DNA from: Cohnella thailandensis
GTDB lineage: Bacteria > Bacillota > Bacilli > Paenibacillales > Paenibacillaceae
Length of the DNA: 64,000 bases
NCBI RefSeq assembly: GCF_014212135.1
Contig: NZ_JACJVQ010000001.1
Span: forward strand, 44,243-108,242
Direction of reading: 5' to 3'
Shown piece after piece: positions 18,567-28,032 of the stretch. Both the position numbers and the translations under genes were made by a program. The stretch's first letter is position 1. Each line of letters begins with the position of its first letter. A model generated the notes under the pieces. The model saw only the letters and a program-made list of their open reading frames with translations, was not told where the DNA came from and did not search any database.

Positions 18567-19625
18567 TTATGGATAAACCGGCGTAAACAGCAGGCCCAGC
18601 GTCTCGTCCCAGCCCATCATCAGGTTCAGGTTCTGGATCGCTTGGCCGGCCGCGCCCTTCACGAGGTTGTCGATGACGGAGATGATCGTGATTCTCCCCG
18701 TTCTCGCATCCACGTTCATGCCGATGTCGCAGTAGTTCGAGCCATACACTTCCTTCGTCGCCGGATACGTCCCCGTCGGGCGCACGCGCACGAAGCGGCG
18801 GCCTTCGTAAAACTGCCGGTACAGCTCGTTAAAGTCGGCGCTCGTACGGCTTTTATCCGTCAGTGTCGCATACATCGTGCTCATAATCCCGCGAGTCATC
18901 GGAACCAGATGGGTCGTGAAGGTCGTCGTGACCGGCCTTCCGGCCGCGCGCGACAGAACCATCTCGATCTCCGGCGTATGCTGATGGACGCCCACCTTGT
19001 ACGCCTTGAAGTTCTCGTTCACTTCGGAGTAGTGGTTCGCCATGCTGAGGCCGCGTCCGCCGCCGGATACGCCCGTCTTGGAGTCGATAATGATCGTGTC
19101 CGGATCGATCCAGCCCGCCTTAACGGCAGGGTACAGGCCCAGCGTCGTCGCCGTCGGGAAGCAGCCCGGGTTGGAGACGAAGTCGGCGCCCTTCACTTCG
19201 TCCGCGAACAGCTCGCTCATGCCGAACACGGCGCGGTCCAGGTAGCCCTGCTCCGGCGCGTCCTTCTTATACCACTGCGAGTAAACGTCGGCTTCCTTGA
19301 GCCGGAAGTCTCCGGATAGGTCGATCACCTTCAGGCCCGCTTCCAGCATAGACGGCACCAGCTTCGTGCTCACGCCATGAGGGGTCGCGAGGAATACGAC
19401 GTCCGCTTTACTCTTCAGCAGCTGCGGATCGACTTCGTCCAGCGTGTCCGTGACGATCTCGTACAAGTGAGGAAAACCTTCCGAATAAAGAGTCCCCGCG
19501 TTGGACGAGGAGACGACCGAGGTGACCGTCACGTACGGATGAGCGGCCAAAAGGCGAATAAGCTCCACGCCGCCATACCCGGTGGAGCCGACGATCGCCG
19601 CGCGTACTTGAGTTCCGTGTGTCAT
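18567..19625 (-). CDS. argC: N-acetyl-gamma-glutamyl-phosphate reductase
   Basis: 352 residues. It reduces N-acetylglutamyl phosphate to the semialdehyde with NADPH. The dinucleotide-binding GSTGYGGVELIRLL lies at the N-terminus, and the catalytic cysteine is in FVSNPGCFPTATTLGL (about residue 153). GGGAGAG precedes the ATG. It is the first gene of argCJBDFGH; the promoter about 200 bases upstream overlaps two ARG boxes, so the operon is under ArgR/AhrC-type arginine repression. Confidence 0.96.
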   Translation of the reverse strand: MTHGTQVRAAIVGSTGYGGVELIRLLAAHPYVTVTSVVSSSNAGTLYSEGFPHLYEIVTDTLDEVDPQLLKSKADVVFLATPHGVSTKLVPSMLEAGLKVIDLSGDFRLKEADVYSQWYKKDAPEQGYLDRAVFGMSELFADEVKGADFVSNPGCFPTATTLGLYPAVKAGWIDPDTIIIDSKTGVSGGGRGLSMANHYSEVNENFKAYKVGVHQHTPEIEMVLSRAAGRPVTTTFTTHLVPMTRGIMSTMYATLTDKSRTSADFNELYRQFYEGRRFVRVRPTGTYPATKEVYGSNYCDIGMNVDARTGRITIISVIDNLVKGAAGQAIQNLNLMMGWDETLGLLFTPVYP

Positions 19626-19822
19626 ATGCTATCTCTCCCATTTTAAGCCAGTTAAGAGGTTCCGATATTTAAAAAACGGCTAATCCGCCGAGCACGATCC
19701 GCAGGATGCCACAATTTCCTTCTATAGACAAACCTTTCTCATTGTAACGAATTCCGACTGGGAAGGGAAGTTCATTCGCCGATTCCCGCACAATGCCGAA
19801 CGTTTTGGTTCCGAACGATAAT

Positions 19823-19860
19823 TCTGTATTATTATACAACCGGAAGTGTAATTATACAAT
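19823..19860 (-). promoter_or_regulatory. arg operon promoter overlapped by two ARG boxes
   Basis: On the minus strand TTGTAT (19854-19859), a 17-base spacer and TATAAT (19831-19836) form a strong sigma-A promoter. Two dyads cover it: TGTATTATTATACA (19825-19838), which fits the ARG box pattern TNTGNATWWWWATNCANA at 17 of 18 positions over 19823-19840, and TGTAATTATACA (19847-19858). Their centres are 21 bp apart, two helical turns, as bound by hexameric ArgR/AhrC. The -10 is inside the first box and the -35 inside the second, so bound repressor should block polymerase. The transcript would have a leader of about 200 bases before argC. Confidence 0.87.
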
Positions 19861-19907
19861 GGTTTTTGGAGTCTTTAAATGTGGATGAACCGTGACGTTA
19901 TGCGGAC

Positions 19908-20276
19908 CTATTCGGCCGACTCTACTTCCCGCAGCGCTTCTCGCCATCCGCGGATATCCCGAATCGGCGGTTTACCGAATAGGCGCGAATATTCTCGGCT
20001 GAAATGGGACGGACTCTCGTAGCCGACCTGGAAAGCGACAGCGGCCGCTTCGGAAGCTCCCGCCAGGAGAAGGCGCCGCGCTTCCTGCAGCCTCAGCCTC
20101 TTCTGATATTGGATCGGGCTCATCGCCGTCACTTCTTTAAAGTAGGTATACAAAGACGAGGAGCTCATGCGAGCTTCTTCGGCAAGCTCTTCGATGCGGA
20201 TAGGCTGAGCGAATCCTTCGATTTCGAGGATGGTTCCATCGCTTCGATCGCCGTCCTTTTCGCAGATGCTTTTACT
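19908..20276 (-). pseudogene. AraC-family regulator, C-terminal remnant
   Basis: 122 codons are open between a TAA at 20277-20279 and the stop at 19908, with no ATG, GTG or TTG before residue M37, which already lies inside the DNA-binding domain. The visible protein has both helix-turn-helix units of an AraC domain: IRIEELAEEARMSSSSLY, then VAFQVGYESPSHFSREYSRLFG. AraC regulators of this kind are about 300 residues, so the whole N-terminal effector domain is missing, and only about 100 bases separate it from the next gene. It is read as the product of a deletion. An 86-residue protein from the internal ATG could be made but would lack half of the first helix-turn-helix. Confidence 0.75.
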
Positions 20277-20377
20277 TTAGGATGTTTTGGAGGATTAGGC
20301 AAGAATGCTGCAGCTTCCGGCTACCGCCCCATTTCGAGGAGACCGCATAATGAGAAACATAGAAAGGAGAGATCAAT

Positions 20378-20650
20378 ATGAAAGAAAATCATGCAGCACC
20401 CTCCTCTTATGTCGGCATGTGGGTGACGAAAGACGGTTATATTCGGCACGAGCTGCTGCCCGGCGGGCGATACGACGAAGCCAGAGGCAATCGCAAAAGC
20501 GCCTATCAAGGCCGTTATGCCATCGAAGGCGATCACATCGAATACGTGGACGACACCGGGTTTACGGCGGACGGCGATTTTAGGGATGGAGTCCTGTACC
20601 ATGCGGGCATGGTGTTATACCGGGAAGAGAAGGATGACGCGAAGGACTAA
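20378..20650 (+). CDS. Atu4866-domain small protein
   Basis: 90 residues with GAAAGGAGAG before the ATG. The sequence YVGMWVTKDGYIRHELLPGG...GRYDEARGNRKSAYQGRY...DDTGFTADGDFRDG matches the Atu4866 family as I recall it, a small single-domain lipocalin- or barrel-like protein of unknown function. Genes of this family often sit beside an AraC regulator and oxidoreductases; here the divergent neighbour is the truncated AraC gene, so its control may have been lost. No signal peptide is present. Confidence 0.75.
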   Translation: MKENHAAPSSYVGMWVTKDGYIRHELLPGGRYDEARGNRKSAYQGRYAIEGDHIEYVDDTGFTADGDFRDGVLYHAGMVLYREEKDDAKD

Positions 20651-20718
20651 TTTGAACGAGCTCGTCGTCCGGCCGTCGGCTCAGACGGCTTGATTGATGC
20701 GGGATCGTAAGAGAATGC

Positions 20719-20760
20719 AAAAAGAAGGCGTCTCCCGTACGGAGAGGCCTTCTTTGTTTT
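20719..20760. terminator. Terminator, probably bidirectional
   Basis: AAGAAGGCGTCTCCC and GGAGAGGCCTTCTT (20722-20754) form a long stem around GTAC, flanked by T-rich runs on both strands. It ends prfB on the minus strand and can serve the Atu4866-type gene on the plus strand. Confidence 0.87.
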
Positions 20761-20771
20761 GCAAAAGTTAT

Positions 20772-21897
20772 TTATTCGCTCGCTTCCGGCTGCTGGATCT
20801 GGCTGCGCAGGTAGCCGTCGATAAACGGATCGAGGTCTCCGTCCATGACCGCCTGCACGTTGCCCGTCTCGACGCCCGTGCGGTGATCCTTCACCATGCT
20901 GTACGGATGGAACACGTAAGAGCGGATCTGGCTGCCCCAGGCGATATCCTTCTGCTCGCCGCGGATGGCCGCCAGCTCCTGTTGCTGCTCCTGAATCTTC
21001 AGCTCATAGAGCTTGGACTGAAGCATCTTCAACGCTTGCTCGCGGTTCTGGATCTGCGAACGCTGCGTCTGGCAGGCTACGACTATTCCCGTCGGGATAT
21101 GCGTCATCCGGATCGCGGAATCCGTCTTGTTGATGTGCTGACCGCCCGCGCCGCTGGCCCGGTAGGTGTCGACCCGTACATCCTCCATGCGGATCTCGAT
21201 CTGAACGTCGTCCGGAATCTCCGGCACGACGTCGCAGGAGACGAAGGACGTATGACGGCGTCCGGAAGCATCGAACGGGGAGATCCGAACGAGGCGATGA
21301 ACGCCCTTCTCCGCCTTCAGATAGCCGTACGCGTTATATCCACGAATCATGATCGTGACGCTCTTGATTCCGGCTTCGTCGCCCGGCAGATAGTCGAGCA
21401 ACTCGACCTTGAAGCCGCGCTTCTCCGCCCAGCGGGTGTACATGCGGTACAGCATGGACGCCCAGTCCTGCGACTCGGTGCCGCCGGCTCCCGGATGAAG
21501 CTCCAGAATCGCGTGAGACTTATCGTAAGGCTGGTTAAGGAGCAGTTGAAGCTCGAACGCGTCGACTTTGCCCGTCAGGGCCTTCACGTTCGACGCCCAA
21601 TCCGCTTCCAGCTCCTCGTCGGTCTCCTCTTCCAAGATCTCCTGCATCGCTTCGAGATCCTCGAGCTCACTGTTCAGGGCGCCGAATTGTTCGACGACTC
21701 CCTTGACCGCGTTCATCTCGGAGATGACGCCTTGCGCCTTCTCGTTATCGTCCCAGAAGTCGGGCGCGGACATCTTCACTTCGAAGTTCGCGATCATCTC
21801 CAGCTTGAGATCTAAGTCAAAGAGACCCCCTAAGTTGCTGGAGTCGCTTCGCGGTCTCGCGAAGATCTTGCTTTACCGAAGTATCGGCGATTGCCAT
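20772..21897 (-). CDS. prfB: Peptide chain release factor 2, programmed +1 frameshift
   Basis: RF2 ends translation at UGA and UAA. The first 26 codons run from the ATG at 21897 to an in-frame TGA at 21817-21819. The DNA around it is CTTAGGGGGTCTCTTTGAC: an internal AGGGGG Shine-Dalgarno-like site followed by CTT TGA C, the known autoregulatory frameshift. A +1 slip joins this to the main frame (from 21818), giving 374 residues. The SPF codon-recognition tripeptide (RISPFDASG) and the catalytic GGQ (GAGGQHIN) are present. GAGGTGG lies before the ATG. It follows secA, as in other Bacillales. Low RF2 lets ribosomes pause at UGA and shift, raising RF2. Confidence 0.96.
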
Positions 21898-21940
21898 GTT
21901 GAACCACCTCTTGAGGTTATTTTGGGGGACGGACGCGGCG

Positions 21941-21985
21941 AAACGGCGCCTACGCCGCTGCGATCCGAGCAGCGAAGCGCCGTTT
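21941..21985 (-). other. Stem-loop between secA and prfB
   Basis: AAACGGCGC and GCGCCGTTT (9 bp, arms at 21977-21985 and 21941-21949 on the minus strand) enclose a second stem CGCTGC/GCAGCG. Only three T residues follow, so termination should be weak; it may be a processing or attenuating hairpin. Confidence 0.45.
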
Positions 21986-21997
21986 CCAACCTTCCCT

Positions 21998-24508
21998 CTA
22001 GCTTATGCGTCCGTGACACAATTTGTATTTCTTGCCGCTGCCGCAAGGGCAAGGGTCGTTCCGGCCGATATTCTCGACCTTCTTGGCCGGGCGCTTCGGA
22101 CCTGCTTCCGCCTTCGTGTCGACGGCTTGGCCTTCCGCCACCGCTTCGCGCTTCACGTTGCTCTCGACTTGCGCCTTCATGATGTACAGCGTGATCTCTT
22201 CTTCGATCCGCTCGATCATGGAGAGGAACATGTTGTGGCCTTCGAATTGGTACTCGCGCAGCGGATCGTTGCCGCCGTACGCGCGAAGGTGGATGCCTTG
22301 GCGCAGGTGATCCATCGCGTCGATGTGGTCCATCCACTTGCTGTCGACGGCGCGAAGCACGACGACCTTCTCGAATTCGCGCATCGTCTCGGTGCCGATG
22401 TTCGCTTCTCTCTCGTCGTAGTACTTGTTGACGCGATCGAAGAGCCACTCGACGAGCTCATCCTTCTCCTTGCCCCAGATGTCATCCTTCGTGATGCTAT
22501 CGTCAGGCAGGAAGTTCTTATGAGCGTAGGCGATCAATCCTTCGAGATCCCAATCCTCCGGAACCTCTTCGCCCGGGCAGTGGTTCTCTACCGTGCGTTC
22601 CACGACGGAGCGGATCATGCCGGTCACGATCTCGCGGATATTCTCCGAATGGAGAATTTGGCGGCGATCCCCGTAGATCTTCTCCCGCTGCAGATTGATG
22701 ACGTCGTCGTACTGCAGGACGACGCGGCGGGCATCGAAGTTGCTGCCTTCTACCCGCTTCTGGGCGGACTCGATCGCGCGGGTGATCAGCTTGCTCTCGA
22801 TCGGGGAGCTCTCGTCGAAGCCGAGGCGCTCCATCATGCCCATAATATTGTCGGCGCCGAACCGGCGCATCAATTCGTCTTCCATCGACAGATAGAACTG
22901 GGACGAGCCCGGGTCGCCTTGACGGCCCGCGCGTCCGCGCAGCTGGTTGTCGATCCGGCGGCTCTCATGGCGCTCGGTGCCGATGATGTGCAGGCCTCCG
23001 AGCTCCGCCACGCCCTCGCCGAGAATAATGTCCGTACCGCGGCCCGCCATGTTGGTGGCGATCGTCACGGTTCCGTGCTGTCCCGCGCTCGAGATAATGG
23101 CGGCTTCCTCGGCGTGATACTTGGCGTTCAGCACCTGGTGCTTGATACCTTTCTTCTTCAGCATCTCCGAGACGCGCTCCGAATTCTCGATGGACACCGT
23201 GCCGACGAGAACCGGCTGGCCGGTCTTGTGGCGCTCGACGATCTCGTCGACGACCGCCTTGAACTTGCCGTTCTCCGACTTGTAGACGACGTCCGGGGAG
23301 TCCGTCCGAATGTTCGGGCGGTTCGTCGGCACCTGCACGACCTCGAGGCCGTAAATCCGCTTGAACTCTTCTTCCTCCGTCTTCGCCGTACCGGTCATGC
23401 CGGCCAGCTTGCGGTACATCCGGAAGTAGTTCTGGAACGTGATCGTTGCCAAGGTCATGCTCTCGTTCTGAACCTGGAGCCCTTCCTTCGCTTCGATCGC
23501 TTGATGCAGCCCGTCGCTATAGCGGCGGCCGGCCATCAGACGGCCCGTGAACTCGTCGACGATGACGACTTCGTCTTCTTGAACGACGTAGTCGACGTCC
23601 CGCTTCATAATAAAGCGAGCACGCAGCGCTTGGCTGATATGGTGGTTCAGCGTCACGTTCTCATGGCCGAACAGGTTATCGATATTAAACGCGCTCTCCG
23701 CCTTGCTGACCCCTTGGTCCGTCAGCGAGATGCTGCGCATTTTCACGTCGATCGTGAAGTCTTCCGTCTCCTCCAGACGCGCCACGAAGCGGTCCGCCGC
23801 ATAGTACAGCTGCGTGGACTTCTGAGCCTGTCCGGAGATAATAAGAGGCGTCCGCGCTTCGTCGATGAGGATGGAATCCACTTCGTCGATGATCGCGAAT
23901 TGAAGAGGACGCTGCACCATCTGCTCCTTATAGAGCACCATGTTGTCGCGCAGGTAGTCGAAGCCGTATTCGTTGTTCGTGCCATAGGTAATATCGCAAG
24001 CATAAGCAGCCTGCTTCTCTTCATGGCTGAGGCCGTGAAGGTTGCAGCCGACGGTCATGCCCAGGAACTCGTACAATTGCCCCATCAGCTGGCTGTCGCG
24101 CTGCGCCAAATAATCGTTGACGGTGACGACGTGCACGCCTTTGCCTGCAAGTGCGTTCAAATATACCGGGAGCGTGCCGACGAGCGTCTTCCCTTCGCCT
24201 GTCTTCATCTCGGCGATCTTGCCGGAATGAAGTACCATGCCGCCCAGCAACTGCACGTCGAAATGACGCATCTTGAGCACGCGCTTGGAAGCCTCGCGAA
24301 CGACCGCGAACGCCTCCGGCAGCAGGTCGTCGAGCTCCTCGCCCTTAGCCAAACGGCCTCTGAATTCGTCCGTCTTGGCGCGAAGCTGCTCATCGCTTAA
24401 TCCCGTAAAAGAAGATTCCAATCCATTGATCTGTTCGACGGTCTTCATGAGCCGCTTGACTTCACGTTCGTTGGGATCTCCAAACATTTTTTTCACTATT
24501 CCGAGCAT
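21998..24508 (-). CDS. secA: Preprotein translocase ATPase SecA
   Basis: 836 residues, the usual Gram-positive length. SecA pushes unfolded preproteins through SecYEG at the membrane with ATP. Visible parts: nucleotide-binding domain 1 with [10 protein letters not shown] (Walker A, about residue 100), [19 protein letters not shown] (Walker B region), the [22 protein letters not shown] stretch, NBD2 with NMAGRGTDI, and the C-terminal zinc site [14 protein letters not shown] that binds SecB or ribosomes. The start ATG has GAGGGAAGGGG upstream. It is preceded by hpf and followed by prfB. Confidence 0.97.
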   Translation of the reverse strand: MLGIVKKMFGDPNEREVKRLMKTVEQINGLESSFTGLSDEQLRAKTDEFRGRLAKGEELDDLLPEAFAVVREASKRVLKMRHFDVQLLGGMVLHSGKIAEMKTGEGKTLVGTLPVYLNALAGKGVHVVTVNDYLAQRDSQLMGQLYEFLGMTVGCNLHGLSHEEKQAAYACDITYGTNNEYGFDYLRDNMVLYKEQMVQRPLQFAIIDEVDSILIDEARTPLIISGQAQKSTQLYYAADRFVARLEETEDFTIDVKMRSISLTDQGVSKAESAFNIDNLFGHENVTLNHHISQALRARFIMKRDVDYVVQEDEVVIVDEFTGRLMAGRRYSDGLHQAIEAKEGLQVQNESMTLATITFQNYFRMYRKLAGMTGTAKTEEEEFKRIYGLEVVQVPTNRPNIRTDSPDVVYKSENGKFKAVVDEIVERHKTGQPVLVGTVSIENSERVSEMLKKKGIKHQVLNAKYHAEEAAIISSAGQHGTVTIATNMAGRGTDIILGEGVAELGGLHIIGTERHESRRIDNQLRGRAGRQGDPGSSQFYLSMEDELMRRFGADNIMGMMERLGFDESSPIESKLITRAIESAQKRVEGSNFDARRVVLQYDDVINLQREKIYGDRRQILHSENIREIVTGMIRSVVERTVENHCPGEEVPEDWDLEGLIAYAHKNFLPDDSITKDDIWGKEKDELVEWLFDRVNKYYDEREANIGTETMREFEKVVVLRAVDSKWMDHIDAMDHLRQGIHLRAYGGNDPLREYQFEGHNMFLSMIERIEEEITLYIMKAQVESNVKREAVAEGQAVDTKAEAGPKRPAKKVENIGRNDPCPCGSGKKYKLCHGRIS

Positions 24509-24550
24509 AGTCTACCCCTTCCCTCTGTGCGGGTAAAGCCGTATCTACTT

Positions 24551-24579
24551 ATTTTAACAGTTATATAGGGGGCGGGCAA
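24551..24579 (-). promoter_or_regulatory. Probable secA promoter
   Basis: TTGCCC (24574-24579 on the minus strand), a 17-base spacer and TAAAAT (24551-24556) lie about 45 bases before the secA start codon. Confidence 0.5.
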
Positions 24580-24635
24580 GGAAGGGAGGCCGGATGCCGA
24601 ATATAGGCAATCCGAGGAGTGCGCGTCTTGGGAAA

Positions 24636-24688
24636 TAGGAAAGCCTGCGTCCTCGCGGCTCCATCGGAGCCGGCGGGTCACAGGCCTG
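24636..24688 (-). terminator. Terminator-like hairpin after hpf
   Basis: On the minus strand GCCTGTG...CGCAGGC forms an outer stem and CGGCTCC-GAT-GGAGCCG an inner stem, followed by TTTCCTATTT. It lies between hpf and the secA promoter. The T-run is poor. Confidence 0.6.
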
Positions 24689-24701
24689 TTGAACGTTCTA
24701 T

Positions 24702-25271
24702 TTATTCAGCGGACTCGATCAGTCCGTATCTTCCGTCGCTTCTGCGGTAAACCACGTTCACCTCTCTGGTGTCGGAATTCGCGAACACATAGAAGTTATG
24801 TCCAACCATGTTCATCTGGAGGATCGCTTCCTCGACGTCCATGGGCTTCAGGTTAAACCGCTTCGTGCGGACCAGTTCGTACTCGTCTTCCTCTTCGAAT
24901 GTCGCGAGCGCCGCCGCGCCCCTTGAACCGGTTCCATATTCCTCCTTGAACAGAGCTCTGGACGATCCGTCTTGGCGAAACTTGCGGTTGACCTTCGTCT
25001 TGTGCTTGCGAATCTGCCGTTCCAGCTTGTCGGTCACCAGATCGATCGAGGCATACATGTCCTCGCTCTTCACTTCGGCCCTAAGCAGAACGCTTGTCAA
25101 AGGAATCGTGACCTCGACGGCATGCAAGCCCTTGGTGGCGCTTAGCGTTACCTGCGCGTCGGATAAGGGAGGTGCTTCCAAATACCGTTCCAACCGGCTC
25201 AGCTTCTTCTCGACGTATTCCCGAAGAGCGAGAGTGACTTCCATGCGCTGACCACGAATGTTGTATTTCAT
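24702..25271 (-). CDS. hpf: Long-form ribosome hibernation promoting factor
   Basis: 189 residues, the same length as B. subtilis YvyD. The N-terminal S30AE/RaiA domain (about 1-105) binds the 30S decoding site, and the C-terminal domain (about 130-189, with VRTKRFNLKPMDVEEAILQMNMVGHNFYVF) dimerises to join two 70S particles into silent 100S ribosomes in stationary phase. The ATG at 25271 has AAAGGAGG upstream; in-frame starts farther up lack one. In B. subtilis hpf lies next to the flagellar fliD-fliS-fliT genes; here the 26-kb modification island and a cold-shock gene separate them. Confidence 0.95.
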   Translation of the reverse strand: MKYNIRGQRMEVTLALREYVEKKLSRLERYLEAPPLSDAQVTLSATKGLHAVEVTIPLTSVLLRAEVKSEDMYASIDLVTDKLERQIRKHKTKVNRKFRQDGSSRALFKEEYGTGSRGAAALATFEEEDEYELVRTKRFNLKPMDVEEAILQMNMVGHNFYVFANSDTREVNVVYRRSDGRYGLIESAE

Positions 25272-25454
25272 AGGCATTCCTCCTTTGCGTGCCTTCATCA
25301 TACCACATCAGGAGGGGCCGAATCATTACATTCCGATAATAATTTTGAATTATTTGAAAACTTGGCTCGGAAAGTGTAAAACTAATAGTAAGCGGTTTCA
25401 TAGTTTCGTGGTAAGAGACGTAGCGGGAGCGGATCGTCCCCTCTTCGAACGCAA

Positions 25455-25480
25455 CAAGAAACCCCGGATCTCTCCGGGGC
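25455..25480 (-). terminator. Terminator after the cold-shock gene
   Basis: On the minus strand CCCCGG-AGAGAT-CCGGGG is followed by TTTCTTGTT. It lies about 80 bases after the csp stop codon. Confidence 0.7.
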
Positions 25481-25558
25481 TGGGTGGCCGGCAAATCGTT
25501 ACGGTAACCGGTTCTTTCTCTATCCCTTTATGCTAAGGTGACGCAGACGCGCCAATGA

Positions 25559-25756
25559 TTACGCTTTAACGACGTTTGCTGCTTGCGGGCCTCTTGCGCC
25601 TTGCACAATGTCAAACTCGACGGATTGGCCCTCTTCAAGGGACTTGTATCCGTCCATTTGGATTGCGGAGAAGTGTACGAACACGTCGCCGCCTTGCTCT
25701 GTCTCGATGAATCCATAACCCTTCTCTGCATTGAACCATTTAACTTTACCTTGCAT
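25559..25756 (-). CDS. Cold-shock protein
   Basis: 65 residues, the standard size of a CspA/CspB-type single-stranded nucleic-acid chaperone. RNP1 (KGYGFIE) and RNP2 (VFVHFSAI) are both present, as is the N-terminal [17 protein letters not shown]. The ATG at 25756 is chosen from the conserved start; GAAGGGA lies 11 bases upstream, a slightly long spacing. A strong promoter is about 60 bases upstream. The gene lies alone between hpf and the modification island. Confidence 0.93.
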   Translation of the reverse strand: MQGKVKWFNAEKGYGFIETEQGGDVFVHFSAIQMDGYKSLEEGQSVEFDIVQGARGPQAANVVKA

Positions 25757-25816
25757 GTGCTGAACATTCCCTTCATTTTCAATTGACATAGGCGATTTGG
25801 CCTGGCCCACACCCCG

Positions 25817-25846
25817 AATATACCATTAGGGATTTATTGGTGTCAA
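25817..25846 (-). promoter_or_regulatory. Sigma-A promoter of the cold-shock gene
   Basis: TTGACA (25841-25846 on the minus strand), an 18-base spacer and TATATT (25817-25822). The leader is about 55 bases. Confidence 0.75.
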
Positions 25847-25879
25847 TGGGGTAAATGTAAGCGGTAACATCTAATTTCT

Positions 25880-27058
25880 TTAATTGTAGAATGTCCCCAA
25901 TAGGTCTGCAGTCTCCCTTACGGAAGCGATCACATATTCGACATCATCATTCGACATCGCCGGGAAAAGGGGTAGGGATAACGCGGTACGATAGTACTCC
26001 TCGGAATGAGGAAATGCTTCTGCCGAGTAACCTTTGTCGCTGTAATAGGGTTGGCGATATATGGGTATGTAATGCACTTGAACTCCCAAGTTCCGGTCTC
26101 TAAGCTCCGCGAAAGCCCGGTCGCGCCCGCCTGCGAAGATAGTCTCATCCCAACGAAGAACGTACAGATGCCAGCTGGATTCGGCTGCCGGATGCTGCTT
26201 GGGGACGATTAGGCCTGGAATGCTCCGGAAAGCCTCGTCGTACATCCGAGCGATCTCCCGCCTCCGCTCGACGAAGCGATCCAGCTTGTCCATCTGGGAA
26301 GCGCCTAATGCCGCCTGCAGATCGGTCATCCGGTAGTTGTATCCAAGCTCTTGCATCTCGTAATACCATGGGCCGTCGTTGCGCGTTAGTCTCTTCGGAT
26401 CCTTAGTCGTTCCATGAGAACGGAACGTAAGCAGCCGATCGCGGTATTCCTCGCTATCCGTGACGATGACGCCGCCTTCGCCCGTCGTCACGTGCTTCAC
26501 GGGGTGGAAGCTGAACATCGTCATATCCGCCCATGTGCCGACTTTCTTGCCTGCGTATGACGCTCCGAGAGAGTGGGCCGCATCTTCGATCAGGATGAGA
26601 CCACGGTCATGTGTCAGCATGGATAGCCTATCCATCTCGGCCGGTTGTCCCGTTAGGTCGACGGCGATGATCGCTTTGGTACGAGGAGTAATCGCCTTCT
26701 CCGCGCTGATCGGATCCAAATTGTAGGTGACCGGATCGATATCCGCGAATACCGGAGTCCCTCCCTGGTAAAGCACGCAGTTGCTGCTCGCCAGAAAGGT
26801 AACCGGAGTCGTGATGACCTCGTCGCCAGGGCCGATACCTGCTGCGTGACAAGCGCCATGCAGGGCAGCCGTGCCGTTACAGAATGCTACCGCGTATTTC
26901 GCCCCGACATATTCCGCTATTTTCCGTTCGAATCGCTCGATGGCAGGTCCTTGGGTAATAAAGTCCCCGCGAAGAACATCTACGACCGCTTGAATATCAT
27001 CTTCGTCGATGAGCTGCTTGCCGTAAGGGAGAAGCGTTTCCCTCTTCGTTGTCGTCAT
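25880..27058 (-). CDS. pseC: PseC-type UDP-sugar aminotransferase
   Basis: 392 residues, DegT/DnrJ/EryC1 PLP-dependent aminotransferase. The cofactor lysine is in FSFHPVKHVTTGEGG, and the N-terminal LPYGKQLIDEDDI-A-V is typical of PseC, which converts UDP-2-acetamido-2,6-dideoxy-L-arabino-hexos-4-ulose to the 4-amino-L-altrosamine. The ATG at 27058 follows GAGG at 8 bases; an in-frame GTG at 27067 is less likely. It is the last gene of the island. The PseB, PseG, PseI and PseF-like genes nearby support the pseudaminic pathway; a LegC-type role in legionaminic acid is the alternative. Confidence 0.85.
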   Translation of the reverse strand: MTTTKRETLLPYGKQLIDEDDIQAVVDVLRGDFITQGPAIERFERKIAEYVGAKYAVAFCNGTAALHGACHAAGIGPGDEVITTPVTFLASSNCVLYQGGTPVFADIDPVTYNLDPISAEKAITPRTKAIIAVDLTGQPAEMDRLSMLTHDRGLILIEDAAHSLGASYAGKKVGTWADMTMFSFHPVKHVTTGEGGVIVTDSEEYRDRLLTFRSHGTTKDPKRLTRNDGPWYYEMQELGYNYRMTDLQAALGASQMDKLDRFVERRREIARMYDEAFRSIPGLIVPKQHPAAESSWHLYVLRWDETIFAGGRDRAFAELRDRNLGVQVHYIPIYRQPYYSDKGYSAEAFPHSEEYYRTALSLPLFPAMSNDDVEYVIASVRETADLLGTFYN

Positions 27059-27068
27059 GCCCTGCACC

Positions 27069-28016
27069 TCAAATCAAGTTAGTCGTGCGAATCCAGTCCT
27101 CGGTGCGCCGGATGCCTTCCTCCAGCGTCACTTGCGGCGTCCATCCGAGCAGCCTCTTTGCTTTAGAGGAGTCGCACAGAAGCTTCGCGATTTCGCTTTG
27201 AGGGTGAATATGCTCGACATGCGCGATCCGGGCCGGGTCCTGCATGATCATCTCCGCCAGCTCGTTGATCGAAATATCGCGACCGAGTCCGGCATTTACG
27301 ATGTGGCCGTTCACCTCGTTCGAATATCCCGCCTGTACGACAAAGTTCGCGCAGTCTTCGACATAAAGCAGGTCTCGGGTCTGGGTGCCGTCCCCGTAGA
27401 TTTTGATGTCTAGTCCTGCAACTTTATTTTTGAGGAAAATGGCGACAACGCCGCCTTCGCCCCCCGTCTTCTGATAGGGTCCATATGTATTGAAAGGCCG
27501 GATAACGACAGCCGGCAAGCCGTAGGCATAATAATAGGAGAGAACCATATTCTCCGCCGCAATCTTGCTGCCCGCGTAAGGGGATGCCGGCTTGATCGGA
27601 TGATGCTCCGCGATGCCCGTCTCCTCCGTGCAGCGATCGTACACCATGCAGGTGCTCATGAACACGACCTTCACGTTGTGCTTACGGCATTGCTCCATGA
27701 TGTAGAAGGTGCCGACCGTATCGTTGTTAAAAGTCGTTCGAGGATCGTCGATGGAATCCTGTACGTTGATCGAGGCACCTAGGTGGTAGCAGATGTCGAA
27801 TCGGTGCTCGGCGAAGAGGTTGGTTAGCAGAGATTCGTCCAGGATCGAACCTCGGATAAATGCTCGGAGTCCCGGGTGGCTGCCGAACTCCTCGATGTTC
27901 GCTTCTCGGCCATTGGACAGGTCGTCCAAAATCCAGACAGAATGACCGTCGTTCAACAGCTGCTTCGCCACCCAGCGGCCGATAAAGCCGGCACCTCCGG
28001 TTAGTAGGATGTTCAT
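27069..28016 (-). CDS. NAD-dependent epimerase/dehydratase (extended SDR)
   Basis: 315 residues. The N-terminal GGAGFIG (residues 7-13) binds NAD, and the active site is STCMVYD...YAGSK (Tyr and Lys of YxxxK both present). It resembles UDP-glucose/UDP-GlcNAc 4-epimerases and GDP-mannose dehydratases; the substrate cannot be fixed. It sits between PseG and PseC, 11 bases before the PseC stop-start junction, with AAGGAGAG before the ATG. It may make a variant nucleotide sugar for the flagellar glycan. It is not the PseB-like dehydratase, which is encoded at 48746-49741. Confidence 0.75.
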   Translation of the reverse strand: MNILLTGGAGFIGRWVAKQLLNDGHSVWILDDLSNGREANIEEFGSHPGLRAFIRGSILDESLLTNLFAEHRFDICYHLGASINVQDSIDDPRTTFNNDTVGTFYIMEQCRKHNVKVVFMSTCMVYDRCTEETGIAEHHPIKPASPYAGSKIAAENMVLSYYYAYGLPAVVIRPFNTYGPYQKTGGEGGVVAIFLKNKVAGLDIKIYGDGTQTRDLLYVEDCANFVVQAGYSNEVNGHIVNAGLGRDISINELAEMIMQDPARIAHVEHIHPQSEIAKLLCDSSKAKRLLGWTPQVTLEEGIRRTEDWIRTTNLI

Positions 28017-28032
28017 GGTGTTCTCTCCTTGC

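Noticed and set aside
16899..19319. An 806-codon open frame on the plus strand
   Set aside because: Antisense to argB, argJ and argC; no protein family features.
19660..19682. Attenuator in the argC leader (CGGC-GGATTA-GCCG followed by six T)
   Set aside because: The stem has only four base pairs; too weak to call a terminator, although the T-run is good.
21896..24400. An 834-codon open frame on the plus strand
   Set aside because: It is the antisense shadow of secA, which is certain from its motifs.
25302..25454. Stress sigma-factor promoter for hpf
   Set aside because: A TATGAT -10-like hexamer stands before hpf, but no -35 for sigma-A, sigma-B or sigma-H could be placed at the right distance.
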